DNA of 64,000 nt from Nymphalis io (GCF_905147045.1 NC_065906.1:10788001-10852000), one strand, 5' to 3'. Counted from the stretch's first letter, positions 22,161-34,207 are shown. Numbers and translations: made by a program. Notes: generated from the letters alone by a model not told the origin.

Positions 22161-23906
22161 TAAATTAAGATATGTTAGTCGAGTGTTTTAGGCTATTTGA
22201 AGAAATTGAGTAAGCGAATATATCCGAGTGTTTTTGGGGAAGGGGATGAATTTACTGATTTGGGGGATTTTTAAATATATTTGATTGAGTTGGGGGTTAA
22301 TTCAATTTTCAATTTTAAAAGAAAGATATACATTAGACATTAGTCTTTCTACATTATAAAAATGAAATGTATTTCAGGACGAATATGCAGACATACATAC
22401 ATAAAACATCTACATATAAAATCATAAAATCTTACAATATATATGATCAATTACCCGCTTAACTAAATTCTACCGTTGCGTAGCAATGGAATATTAACGA
22501 ATTTGTATATAAGATAACTAAGAGAAATTGTACGTATGTTGTTATACTAACCAACAACCAAGTTCAAAGCGTGGAAATTGACCAGAACTAGTCTCTGAAT
22601 ACAAATGTACAAGCAAAGCCCTAGATATTCCTCCTATTGTAACATTATATACTTGTATATGTACAAATAAATAACGCAGTCTGCGACCGCCCTCTAGGCT
22701 TATAGTATTAACTTATTAAGCCCACTTCATGCCTTGTCAAGCACACTTAGCCCCGTAATCATCAGATAATAAACGATAATCCGTTAGGTGACTGATAAAT
22801 GTTATGTGTTCTCCATTTATTGCGACAACAATGGTTCTGTAAAGTGATTTAATGGTATTGAGAATAATTTAACATTTTGAAGATTTGATTTGATGATCTC
22901 GTCTTGTTCTGAGAATCGATGTTATATATGTATATAGTTTATAAATGGATAGAGATTTAAGACTTTTTCCATAAGTATATATTCTATAAAAATAAATAAA
23001 ACATTTCTTCTACACGAAGGGTGTACGTTCGAAGATTAACATATATTAAAAATAACTAAAATTAATGAATTCCTGCTTATCACTTATGATTTTAAAATAA
23101 AACAATTTGTACTTAGTAATGTTGATCTGAAGTCTCAAGAACCTAAAACACTCTTAACTTGCTATCATATTCAAATGTTATCCCTAAGCCTAATATAAAT
23201 TACAAACAGTTGTTGCCAAAGGTGAACAATTAAAGTGACCTTTAGAACCGAAAGTGTAATATAATCTTAGATGTTATATATGCTAATTGCTTTTAAATAG
23301 CTAAATCCCTTAGACCTTAAAGAAACAATTACCATTACGAGACTTACCAAGTCACACGTATCCAAGCTTAGTAAGAATCCCTTGTAAAGGCCTTAACGTA
23401 CTGTGTGTCGTGCAAAATAAGTGGCATACTTACGCTACGGATTAGGGATAATAGAAAGGCCTAAGTTCAAAACGAATTTGAAACTTATATATAAGTCTTA
23501 AGGTCTAATAACGCATGCATTTCCATCATTTAAACATGTGAATTTTAAGGTCAAATCTATATAATATAATAGACAGATAAAATGCTATCGTGTTTATTTT
23601 TTTCATACGATTTAATTTTCAATTGTACAATAACGTGCAGTTTTGTTTCTATCCAAATCGTTTATTTCATTTTAGTACGTCAATATAGTGTTATTAAATT
23701 GTTTACTGTATATATAATATATCCGTATTGTCTTATTCAAACAGTTCCCAGTTTGTACCTATTGTGTTAGTGTGAGATTGGTGTAATACATAGGCTTTCA
23801 GTGATATTCTGTAAGAACTCACTACCACAACCATCCACCAACTTCACCGACTTATGGTGACATACTATTTAGATGATTATTATGATCGATGTCGCATGTC
23901 ACTTTT
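22161..23906. other. AT-rich stretch
   Basis: No exon or repeat recognised. The ORF at 23582-23770 is hydrophobic and AT-driven and is likely chance. Confidence 0.45.
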
Positions 23907-24587
23907 AACCGACTTCAAAAAAAGGAGGTTCTCAATTCGAGTGTATGTTTTTGTATGTTTATTACACGACAATTCCACCAATTATGAATTGATTTTGATG
24001 ATTATTTTTTTGTTTATTTAGACATATTTCAGAGTTAGGCCCATATCATTTTTACTGAAAATGATTTGGAGCTTTTTGAGAAAATCAACAAAAACAAAAA
24101 TATATACAGATAATGTTTTGGCTTGTGGTCCCCTTCAGCAAAAGTTTTTGATGAAGACTTTCATTCTCTTTTCAACTGTCATCACAGAAACATTAACCAA
24201 AAAGAAGATTGTTTGTATTTGTAATCAGGAGCCGTCATGATAATTATTATACATTAATAATACCTATTCTTAAAGAACGGCGCTGTTACATTTGAGCAGC
24301 GCGTTAAGTAAGCCTGCCCATATTATATAAGGATTAATAAACTTAAAAAATACTTTTACTCACAACAAAAAATAAAAACCGAAACCGACGAAACAAAAAC
24401 CGACTACAAAACTTTACACATATGTACAATCATAAACTAAAAAGTAAAAAATAATATTTAATGACTTCAAATCAAGAGCCTTTAAGGATAATCAACAAAA
24501 TTTTTGATACTTATATATCCATTTAATATTTATAAACAGTTATTCTCGAGTCGGTGCCAGCAGTCGGGTAAAGTTTTGAAGTCGGTT
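23907..24587. mobile_element. Non-autonomous DNA transposon with 14-bp TIRs
   Basis: aaccgacttcaaaa (23907-23920) and its exact reverse complement (24574-24587) bound a 681-bp AT-rich element with no ORF. Inside, aaaaaccgactacaaaacttt near 24392-24416 is inverted against the right end, giving a second nested inverted repeat. A related 5' end is at 60784. The superfamily is not assigned and no clear target duplication is visible. Confidence 0.65.
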
Positions 24588-25059
24588 TTTTGTTTTTTTT
24601 TTTTTAATAAATTTTATTAATCTATCACGACCGTTTGCGCGGTGAGTATCGAGTTTGTTCTTACAGAATATCTTACTGATCTATTTAAACAAATACTAAA
24701 TAGTAATATGTTTTTTTTGTACTCTTCGAGTTCTTTTTATATTATAACAATAACAGTTAATATCCCATTCAACAAAAGCCGATAAGCTTACATTTAAAAT
24801 TACACACATATTTGGTACTTGATAACGGTGCTTTCTCGGCATTTTATTTTTATTTATCTCATAAAGCTTAAGTGTTTGTTTATTTAAACGCTCTCAATCT
24901 CAAGATTAATCTTTTAATGAATCCAATAAGAATCGACCTACTAAGAGCCCGTTTTAAAAATATAATAGTTAGGTAACATTTATTGAGGATAACTTGGGTA
25001 AAATTATGAGGAGTAGTTTGTAATTTCTTTGTTTTAATGTTTAGTGATTATCACCCACA

Positions 25060-25190
25060 GTGTGCCTAAAGATACACAAGCTCACTCACCCTTCAGATCG
25101 AAACACAACAATACTAAGTATTCCCGCGGTAGAATACGTGATGGGTGATGTTTACCCAGACGGACTTGCACGTAGCCTTACCACTAAGTA
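25060..25190 (-). mobile_element. Metulj-like SINE head half
   Basis: Minus-strand ctcactcacccttcagatcg through ccagacggacttgcac. The tail half is absent. Confidence 0.7.
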
Positions 25191-25566
25191 AATTTATAAA
25201 GTTCATTCAAACTAAATTTTAATTCTACAAGTTGATGTTAAGGTTTTCATGCACTTACAGTTTAAATACCTTGCTTAAAGTTGCTTACTAATGTAAAGTA
25301 CCGAATCCTCGGCTTAGTCTCAACTTGGACCACAAACTCGGTAAGCGTAGTTGCAAAGTTTTCCATATCATATCAGCACCAAATGTGGTATGTTGGCTGT
25401 CTACGATTTGTATATGTTGAAATACATACAGAATAGCGATGTGTTGTCTAATTTCATCACGTATGTGTGTATGGTGGCAGTAGAAATACTATTGATTTTG
25501 ATATAACTACAATTTCTCGTGCTTAACCCGATGAAATATTATGTCGTCTAGCTGTTATAGAATATT
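25191..25566. other. Unassigned sequence
   Basis: Nothing recognised. Confidence 0.4.
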
Positions 25567-25738
25567 TAGGTGGATGAGACAATCGGCCACCTGAAGCTAA
25601 GTGCTCTCCAATGCTCATAGACATTGGCGCTATAAGAAATATTGCAACGCGCCACCAAGATTGGGAACTGATATCTGTAGTAACAACAATAGAAATTATT
25701 ACTGATTTGCGTTAGAATATCTAATAAGTGATGTTATT
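25567..25738 (-). mobile_element. Diverged Metulj-like SINE
   Basis: ggccacctgaagctaagtg, agacattggcgctataagaa, cgcgccaccaagattggga and ttagaatatctaataagtg in order, with gaps. Confidence 0.7.
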
Positions 25739-25840
25739 ATGACGTTTTGCTTCACCGCACCGTATGTATTAATTATAAAAAAATGTATGCTAAAATTGAA
25801 TGGTGTTTTTCCGGATTTCAATCTTGGCTTTATATTGCAG

Positions 25841-25982
25841 GTGTTCTAGCTCTAGGCCATCTCGATTGTCTTGGATATGATAATAGAGAAAACTTTATTA
25901 AGTGGCGCTCCAAGCTTAAAACTTTTGTTCTCAATTTTAGTTTTTATTCTATTGTTTGGTATAATTCTCTTGTTATATGTTT
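25841..25982 (+). pseudogene. S1 serine-protease-like exon (middle part)
   Basis: Acceptor ggctttatattgcag ends at 25840; consensus donor GTAAGT starts at 25983. The open frame starts after two bases (GT), which complete the codon left open at 19193 (G+GT, Gly). It reads VLALGHLDCLGYDNRENF and, further on, KLKTFVLNFSF and YNSLVICL. The K-x-K-x-F-V-L-(H)-(P)-x-F then N-(D)-I-A layout is that of the S1 segment carrying the catalytic Asp. Here the HP is NF and the ND is NS, so the Asp is missing. Together with the lost His this suggests a non-catalytic homologue or pseudogene. The block is only 47 codons, so chance is not excluded. Confidence 0.37.
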
Positions 25983-26483
25983 GTAAGTAAATAAAAAATT
26001 GGTTTCCTTAATAAATCTGTTGACGAATATTTTTAAGTCATTTAACAAAAACAGTAACAAATGTTTGACGGGCGCGATTAAATTAAAACTTTATATTTTT
26101 TTCTCAAATTGTTACACTTAATAGTTAGTCACGGTCCATCAATAAAAAGCAAAAAATATTACAATCGTTGTTTATTTCCTACATTAAAACCCTTGCAGTT
26201 TGCTTTAGTAAATATATTCAATGTACAAGCATGTTTTATTTAATGTATAAGTTTTTAGTCTTTTATTCTCGCATAACAGACAGCTAAGTTGCATTTTGTT
26301 TTTTGCACTCTTGCATGTTATTGTTCTGCCATTTGCTTCCCTGATATACTGTTTTTCTTGAACTGTTCATTTTTTATTTTATGATGACTTTGTATGTAGT
26401 TGGTTAGCTTTTTTATGAGCTTTTATTTAACTTCACTTGTTAGTATAAAGTAGCCTTTAAATGTCAGGTTGGGGGAATATGAT

Positions 26484-26746
26484 TTGGCGGTAGGGCTTTG
26501 TGCAAGTCTGTCTGGGTGGTACCCACCCACTCATCCCATATTCTACTGCCAATCAGTATTACTTAGTATTGTTGCTTTCTGGTTGGGAGGGTCAGTGAAC
26601 CAGTGTAACCACGGGTATAAGGAACATAACATCTTAGTTTCCAAGGCGCATTGGAGAAATACGGGATGATCAGTGTTTCTTACAACATCAATGTTTATGT
26701 ACGGTGGTGACCACTTATCATCAGGAGGTTCACTTTGCTCGTCCAC
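26484..26746 (+). mobile_element. Metulj-like SINE, diverged
   Basis: Head ggcggtagggctttgtgcaag, body aacataacatcttagtttcc, tail ccacttatcatcaggagg. ORFs 26469-26669 and 26543-26752 are shadows. Confidence 0.83.
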
Positions 26747-27239
26747 ACACACGATGTATTCACACGTGACAGATTTTTATAGTGCACTTTTATAGTCATT
26801 GTTTCCTTCATTGCCTTTCCTTCATGAGATTTATTAAAAAACTCAGTTCTGCTTGCTCGGATTTGAAGTTAAAATTTACGTAATCTAATCATTGAGTCCT
26901 CTCGTCTCTTAATCTATGCATGAATAAACAGTCAGTCAATTCTAACAATACAAGAAGCTTACATTAAACTAAAGTCTCATCAGAATTATCCATCAATTGT
27001 AATATTACCGTTTTCTCCATGCAAATAAATCTACAAACGTGCTTCCGATAACCGAACTTTCCAATATCAATAGCAGGTGGTAAATATCAGATTTATCAAG
27101 GGTCCTTTTACAAGACCCGTAAAAATTCTCAACGGAATAAACACATTATATGACTGACCCTAATTTATCGCTCCTAAGGGTTCCATATGCTTGTTCGTAT
27201 TCATTAAAACATTGGATTATTTAAAAATTTCGTTTTCAG

Positions 27240-27279
27240 ACCTTTTAATGTAACCGTTTTTAAATGTTTCGGGTTTTAG
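27240..27279 (+). other. Possible third S1-like exon start
   Basis: Acceptor atttcgttttcag ends at 27239. One base (A) would complete the TT left at 25982 (Leu), followed by PFNVTVFKCFGF and a stop. PFN-V after NDIA-x-L is reminiscent of S1 proteases, but only 12 codons are open and no GWG block follows. Confidence 0.12.
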
Positions 27280-27739
27280 AAGTTTTTTTTTTTTTTCATG
27301 CGATTGAATTAATACGGTTTTATGTTTGTATTGAGGTTAATTTTAAAACGTTCAGAATCAATTATAGAACGTTCTCGAATTTAGGTATCGATATCAGGCT
27401 TAAAAGTGTTTTTAATATCCATTTCATCAGATGATAGCGAAATCGTGTAATTATGTATAAGTAACATAAATGCGAATAAAATGAAATTGCGTATTTTACG
27501 AGCGTATTTTGCAAGTGTTGAAAATATTTGAACACTTAATTTATAGAATAAAAATTTAAAAAGCGTTAATGGCGCAATAGTTTAAGAGCCATTTAGGGAT
27601 GTAAAATTCGCAGGTTGGACTCTGACCACAAATTAAATATGTTTTGCAATTTGAACCAATTACTAAACGAGAAACTGACCTTTGGTGGGACGTGTTACAG
27701 TACGGGATAGTTCACTCGGCTCGATGTTGTTTAATAATA

Positions 27740-27782
27740 ACAAATATTACGATAATATGTATTATATTATCGTAATATTTGT
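27740..27782. repeat. Tight hairpin, 19-bp perfect arms
   Basis: 27740-27758 pairs perfectly with 27764-27782 across a 5-nt loop. AT-rich. Confidence 0.85.
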
Positions 27783-27818
27783 GTATAAATTATTATTTGA
27801 AATATTGTCACTGGGTCA

Positions 27819-27879
27819 ATCATTATATTTTCCGCGAAATTAATATAATAAACTTAAATTTCGCGAAAAATATAATGAT
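27819..27879. repeat. Hairpin, 23-bp arms with one mismatch
   Basis: 27819-27841 pairs with 27857-27879 across a 15-nt loop; the stem contains cgcgaaat. It lies 36 bp after the previous hairpin, and the two may belong to one small element. Confidence 0.85.
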
Positions 27880-28271
27880 GTATGTAAAAATGGACTTTGG
27901 TTTGTCGGCTTCAGATTAATAGACTCCTACTTCGTTGTTCTTGTAATTCGGTGCTAGATGGCGCTTCAGCACATTAGTTTTATAATATATAGAACCGATT
28001 TCCCGAAAAAAATATATATAGGATATACATACAAAGGATATTATATAAAAGGAAATGTCCTGATTGCGTGAATATCAAAGTTAAGCTTAAACTATAGGAT
28101 ATTGAGAGTGCTTTACTATGAAAGGATTCCACAAAATTATTATTTCAAAGGGAAACGCCGCACTCAAACTATCTTCAACTTCATCCCAATCAAAAAGTCT
28201 GATATTTTAATAAAGTAAGACAAAATAAATATTGTAATATACGTATAAAATAAATGATTTACGATAAAACG

Positions 28272-28556
28272 TTTTACTGGTGGTAGGGCTTTGTGCAAGC
28301 TCGTCTGGGTAGGTACCACCCACTCATCAGATATTCTACCGCAAAACAGCAATACTTGATATTGTTGTGTTCCGGTTTGAAGGGTGAGTGAGCCAGTGTA
28401 ATTACAGGCACAAGGGACATAAAATCTTAGTTCCCAAGGTTGGTGGCGCATTGGCTATAAGACGATGGTTGACATTTCTTACAATGCCAATGTCTAAGAG
28501 CGTTTGGTGACCACTTACCATCAGGTGGCCCATATGCTCGTCCACCTTCCTATTCG

Positions 28557-28603
<47 letters not shown>
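28272..28603 (+). mobile_element. Metulj-like SINE, full length with 45-bp A-tail
   Basis: Best-preserved copy. Head tttactggtggtagggc, all body blocks, tail accacttaccatcaggtggc, and an uninterrupted A-run at 28559-28603. A long pure tail usually marks a recent insertion. It shares diagnostic differences (cattggctataag, gttgacatttc, gtccaccttcc) with the 37453 copy. The minus ORF 28164-28451 is a shadow. Confidence 0.92.
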
Positions 28604-28605
<2 letters not shown>

Positions 28606-29280
28606 TACAATACATTATTTATTTCTGCTGGTGAAGCCATAATGGGATTTGCTATAATACGTTCATACGTAACGTAAAAAAATAAGTTTAAGTTAAGTAA
28701 GGCTTTGTCTGTAATTTAAGTTTAATATTTTTTTTAATATTTTTCAGGTAAATGCACTTTCATCACGTGGGATTTTATGTAAAGGTACTTTTAAAATTTA
28801 TTTTTATTTTTTCTCATTGCATTACTGAATATTAATAATGGTAAAAAGTAATATGTATTTGTCCTACAAGCAAAATACTTCTCAAACTCTATAACACGAA
28901 GACTCACTTTTCTATAATCGTTAATAAATTACAAATGATCGACATCAGTAATATTAATTTGAATGTTACCATTTCAATCATAAAACGTATTTTCTGAAAC
29001 AATAAACGTATTAAACTGAATCTCGAGAACTTTCAATGATAATTCATACTTCAATTTTATTATCACTCGAATTTCCTTCGAGATCATAGCATTTCGTTAT
29101 GAGAGATCGCCTCCTGCATTATCTTTATGAGTTTTACTGACGGAGTATTCAGTAGGGGGAACTAAGATTATACGTAGATGCAAATTATGGAAAAGAGCGG
29201 TGTTTATTAAATATATTTTATATTTGACGCAAAATTTAAGCATTCATTGTTTAAGACTAATATTTTTAGCTGAACCAATT
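28604..29280. other. AT-rich spacer
   Basis: No gene or repeat recognised. Confidence 0.5.
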
Positions 29281-29479
29281 TGACCCATTGCGGGTTTAAG
29301 TCTAGGCTATTGCCATTTAATTTTTATGTGCTTAATTTGTGTTTTCATCTGCTTGCTGATGCGTGCTTGGCGGTGATGGGAATCTGACACATATCAACTA
29401 ACCCGTGTTTGAGCAACATGGTTAAATGAAAAATGGTAGTATAAAGAGGAGGAGGCCTTAACTCAGCAGTGAAATATTA
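29281..29479 (+). mobile_element. SINE B, diverged
   Basis: ttgcgggtttaagtctaggc, tatgtgcttaatttgtg, cgtgcttggcggtga and gaggaggccttaactcagca follow the order of SINE B. Confidence 0.7.
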
Positions 29480-29754
29480 TTAAATATTATTAAATAGTCT
29501 TTTATTTTAGTATTTTGTGTAGCGTTTTTATTTTTCCTTGAATAAACGAAATAATAAGTGTTTTTATTTATTTTAAATAAAACTAAATTGGTATTCAAAA
29601 CTAAATAGCTTTAAATTGAAATACTTGTCATCATTAAAAATATTACCAAATATCGACAAATCAAACAGAGCTGACTGGATTAATTATTTGCTTAAAAACT
29701 TTATTCACCAACAAAATTATAAAGTTCGAATAAGGGGCGGAATTTTTGCCTCGA

Positions 29755-29810
29755 GGCATTTTCTACCAGTCAACCTTTCGGTTAAACAGAAATTCATGAA
29801 GGCGGTATGT
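29755..29810. repeat. Repeat fragment shared with 16255-16330
   Basis: gcattttctaccagtcaacc... then aaacagaaattcatgaaggcgg matches cattctctgccagtcaatc... aagcagaaatatgtgaaggcgg. Probably a LINE end; class uncertain. Confidence 0.5.
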
Positions 29811-30070
29811 AGCGAACATAAATTACATGTATAAAAGTAATATAGATATAATACTAGCTGTTTCGCGCAATTCCACCCGCGTTAACCGTCCTTATGCAAA
29901 TTTATGTAAGTTGGTACTACACATTTCATGAGGAGAGCCACCTACCGGTTTTTTTACAAAATAATAATGACCGCAGGAAAGAGATCAGTATTAAACTAAA
30001 ACTGCTAAACAACGTAACAACAAAATAAAAAATTAGGCTGTTAGTGATTAATGTAACTCACATTGCCAAT

Positions 30071-30120
30071 GTATATAAGTGGTATGTTTTGTATATAAGC
30101 GGTATGTTTCGTATATATGG
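30071..30120. repeat. 20-bp minisatellite, 2.5 units
   Basis: gtatataag(t/c)ggtatgttt(t/c) at 30071-30090 and 30091-30110, then a half unit. Adjacent to a less AT-rich block (30129-30245) of unknown nature. Confidence 0.85.
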
Positions 30121-30527
30121 GATAAAATACTTTAATTTCTCGCTGAGACCGTAACACTTGTACCAATTTCTGTCATAAAACGTCATGAACGATGAAAAAG
30201 ACATCAGGTCGTGAGATTTCGGACTAGGTGTGAAGTCGCATGGCATATGTGATTACCGTTTACGACTTAAGTGATTTATTTAACAGCATCTCATTTAGAA
30301 GTATCCTTGTCGAGTAGAAATCTTTATGGCCTCGATATAGCGTCGAAACGTTTTATTGTTAGCGTTATAAGTTTATTCTTCTTATTTTTAGTTTTATTTA
30401 GCTTAGTCTTGTATAATTCTATAATTTAGAATCGAACTAACATATTGTATAACATATCAGTAAAAAAAATCGATTCTTTGTCTTTAAAGTGAAAGTATAG
30501 CAATAAAAATTATTCATTTTCTTGAGA

Positions 30528-30615
30528 AGAATATTTAGAACTTATTCCACCATACTGCTACAATGTGGGTCATACTTGATAAAAAAGTGGCATTCACGGG
30601 GCAACTGGCAGATGT
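30528..30615 (-). mobile_element. SINE B fragment
   Basis: gaacttattccaccatactgctacaatgtgggt (in two parts) and gtggcattcacgg match the SINE B middle. Confidence 0.6.
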
Positions 30616-32150
30616 GAAGCATAGAACTTAACTGTTATTGAAATAATTTATAATTAAACGAAAACAACAAATAAAATGTACAGTTATACATCTTATTATT
30701 CTAATACTATATAGCAATGAAGTATATAGAATACGCGCTATGTATACGAGGGGATAGAGAGCGGCAATGGAGTGGTGACACGACGGATTGCCGTCACCAG
30801 ATTCAAATCGATTTTACAACCAAAGCGCGCTATTAGATGTTACAAAACAAAAATATTTCCACATTACAAAGAAAACATTCAACTTTAACCAATTTCATTT
30901 TCACTATACCAACATTTTGTTGTTGCGAAATACTTTAATCCAACGACCCGAATAATGATCTAAAATACACCCTTCGATACATTTTAAGCTATAAACCTAA
31001 TCAACCTAAAATTAAGACAAAACTACGTACACTGCAATTCAAAGCTGTTAAGGCATGTTAAGCCTTGTAATTGTAGACCATAACTTAAACGTAATTGACT
31101 TTACTATAGTTAACTATTGCAGTTAATCATTTCAAACAAGTTACCGTTGAACGCTTTAAGGTATTTGCCATTCATTAAACTGTAAGCTATAGATAAAATT
31201 TCGATATGTAGGTATTATTTGATAACGAGTAATAAACGGTTATAATATTTTTAAAATAATTAGACACATTTAAAAGATATTAAAATTATTAATAAATAAT
31301 GTTAATATTCCTTATTTATTTATATTTTACTTAATACGGAATTTATATAAATAAATAAAACTCACTTTAAAAAACAATAATATTATAAAGAGATGACTTT
31401 TATTTATTTTTATTTGTTTGTTAGAATGTCTATTTTTACGCAAAAAATACTACTCTGATGGATATGAAATATTCATAATATTTTAATTTCAAGAGAGAAA
31501 TAGACTTTATAGTATGTTAATATGTTGCATATTTTTGATGATATAACATAGGCGACGAGAAAATTGACGATTCAGACTTTTGGAGCATATTCTACCAAAA
31601 CTATAAAACATGTCTAATAAAGTCAACAATAGCATATACCAATATTTTCTAAAAAAGACCACTTTAATCACTTTTAAATTTAAAAAAAGAACGGGAAAAA
31701 AATAACTAGAATCGCAGTTTATTTTTACGATCACAAAGTTGTGTCCTTATCAAAATAAATACTATATTTATATTAAACGTTATAACATAAATATAGCCTT
31801 TTACACATTGCAATTCAAACCAGTTTTATAAATATTATGATGTATTCAACTAAACACCACAGAATGGGAGAAATAGATCGGTTTTTTATAATTTATTGGT
31901 ATTAAGAAAACATCTTTTTATTTAAACAACAACAACCATTATCACACTATTGTATCCAAAATGTTATTACCTGATTATTTAAAAAAATATATTGTATATA
32001 CAATAAATTGCACAATACTTGTTTAACTTCACCTTCAACTAAATTATAAAGCAATTGTTTCATTACAAGCAATGGCGCTAAAATTTTTCACACATTTTGG
32101 GTGCAGTTTACATAACAATGTAGTATACTAAATAAGGTAGTTTATTAAAA
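30616..32150. other. AT-rich spacer
   Basis: A short stem ggtgac...gtcacc occurs at about 30775-30799. Otherwise A/T-rich, with no gene or repeat recognised. Confidence 0.5.
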
Positions 32151-32236
32151 ACACACAAATGTCTGTCCTGGGTGGGAATCGAACCCACAACCTTCGGCGT
32201 GAAAGGCATGTATCTACCAACTACGCCAACTCGTCA
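32151..32236 (-). mobile_element. SINE A head only
   Basis: Only the tRNA-like head remains; its reverse complement holds ggttcgattcccaccc. The body is missing. A tRNA-like look alone does not make it a gene. Confidence 0.8.
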
Positions 32237-33189
32237 AACATAACAGGTGAAAGTGAATTTCATATTCTTGTTTCTACGTGTTTATTTATAGAGATTCATT
32301 TAAATTGTTTTACTGTAATTTTAAAAATGTTTAAGGACGTCTCTAATGATATCGATAGAATGGCAGGAATTTAGTTCTTCCAGTTTAGAGCTGCTTCAAA
32401 TGACCTCAAACTCACTATTTAGAAAAGGATGGATGATTTTTGCAGTTAAACCGACATTGTAAAGACAGGCGCTCGTAAAAACGCAGTTAAAAGCAATAAA
32501 AAACAAATACTGCGGTGTTATGTCCTGGAATTGTCTAAAGTGAGCATTTCTGACAATGTAACGGGCTTATGTCTGTCTATTCTTAGTCCTGTGTGTGTTT
32601 TTTTACTACGTCGTAGTGGGTGCTTTTACTATGTAGGTATTTAACCACTTCAAGATCTAGCGTATTAACCACTTTTGACAAGTGAGTAATGGTTCAATTA
32701 AAAAAGAGCACGTGCATCTTAGACGCAACAGAAGTAAAAGACCAGATTTTTTTATCATGAAACGTTGAACTCATATAGTTCTTGGGATTTGACTCAAAGT
32801 TTCACTTCGAAATAAGGAGATTGTCGTATAGATTATATTACGGTGAATGTTATATATAGCTAAATAATGTAGCTTTTATTTTACGTTTGGGGGTGAATAT
32901 GCAATTGGGAGTGAATTTTATACCTACCTTGCCGGTTGAGCTTGTGTTTGTAATAATACAAACTAGTGCATTAAATTGCATTAGCCTTAATAGATACACA
33001 GATGATTTATAAAAATGTTTTCAAAAAGCAATTTTAGTATATCATTTTATTATTAATAATGAATGTTAAAAATTTATTATGAATAAATTTTGCGCAAAAT
33101 CTAGGTAATTTATATTAGATTTTTATCTCAGGTTTCCGACCACGTCAACAGTACAGTTTATTGTAGATACATGTATATATATAATAATT
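32237..33189. other. Unassigned sequence
   Basis: Nothing recognised; ORF 32159-32374 begins in the SINE A fragment and is not a gene. Confidence 0.5.
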
Positions 33190-33474
33190 CAGTAACATCC
33201 TGTGAATGTCCCACTGCTGGGCTAAGGCTTCCTCTCCTTTCTTGAGCTTATTCCACCACACTGCTACAATGCGGGTTGGTGTTACACACTTGTGGCAGAA
33301 TTTCAGTGAAATTCGATACAAACAGGTTTCCTCACGATATTTTCCTTCAACGTCAAGCACGAGATGAATTATAAAAACAAATTAAGCACATGAAAATTCA
33401 TTAGTGCTTGCCCGGGTTTGAACCTACGATCATCGGTTATGATACACGCGTTTTAACAACTAGGCCATCTCGAC
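33190..33474 (-). mobile_element. SINE B, near full length
   Basis: Tail taacatcctgtgaatgtccc through head; the reverse complement has an A-box-like gatggcctagttgtt and B-box-like gggttcaaacc(t). ORF 33145-33360 is a shadow. Confidence 0.88.
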
Positions 33475-34034
33475 TTTTTATAATTATTAAAAATTAAATA
33501 GAGATTGCAAGTTATAATAATTAATAAGAGTAACCATATACACAAGTATATTTACATATGTATATTTGTTCGAAGAATTTTTAGAGAACTATTTACCTAA
33601 AATCCCAATGAGGCTGAACTAATCATTTTAAAATTAAATTCTTAAACAAAAGATTTGCTAAAAGTGCTGTAAACGCTTTCTGAAAATAAAATGAACATAA
33701 GTAAATTGGACGTACGTTAAAAATATATATATTACTTTCCTCTATATATAAATTGTACGTACATACTGTACTATCTTATGAGCTTATATTTGTTTGTTTA
33801 CTACCGCTACCGCTTTTAATGATCCTATTCTAAGTGGTCTTATAGAAAAGTTTATTTTCATAGCCCCTTAGGGAGTTAGAAATTCCAAAAACCATAGTTT
33901 CAAGAGACAGTATGGATATATATCAGTCTTTGTATTCACAATTTGAAATGAGTTGTATAAGCTATCTATATATAATAATTTTATTTATGTTTGATTTATG
34001 ACAAAATATTATCATCGAAGGCTGATAAGTCAAC

Positions 34035-34207
34035 AACTGTTATACACTTATACTGGTTCCTTCAAACGAGGCGTGAAGAGGCATCTTGCGGACCGGCAAG
34101 GCTGGGACTGTACTAGCCGTCGTCGCGTTTGGACTCTACTACCACTTACCATCAGGTGGAGTAGAGTCATTTGCCATCCTTGGGCATACATATATATATA
34201 AAAAAAC
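34035..34207 (+). mobile_element. LINE 3' end with SINE-like tail
   Basis: Encodes FKRGVKRHLADRQGWDC, of the kind that ends CR1/L2/Jockey-type reverse transcriptases in Lepidoptera. The tail follows: accacttaccatcaggtgg (34141-34159) inside a hairpin formed by actctact (34133-34140) and agtagagt (34160-34167), then an A-rich end. The 19-bp tail core is identical to the Metulj SINE tail. Confidence 0.65.

Noticed and set aside
26464..26493. SGWGN-like peptide as the S1 GWG block
   Set aside because: The frame has a stop two codons upstream and runs into the Metulj SINE after a few codons; likely coincidence.
28164..28451. 95-codon minus ORF sharing a peptide with ORFs at 1889 and 51632
   Set aside because: The shared peptide is the antisense translation of the Metulj SINE, not a gene family.
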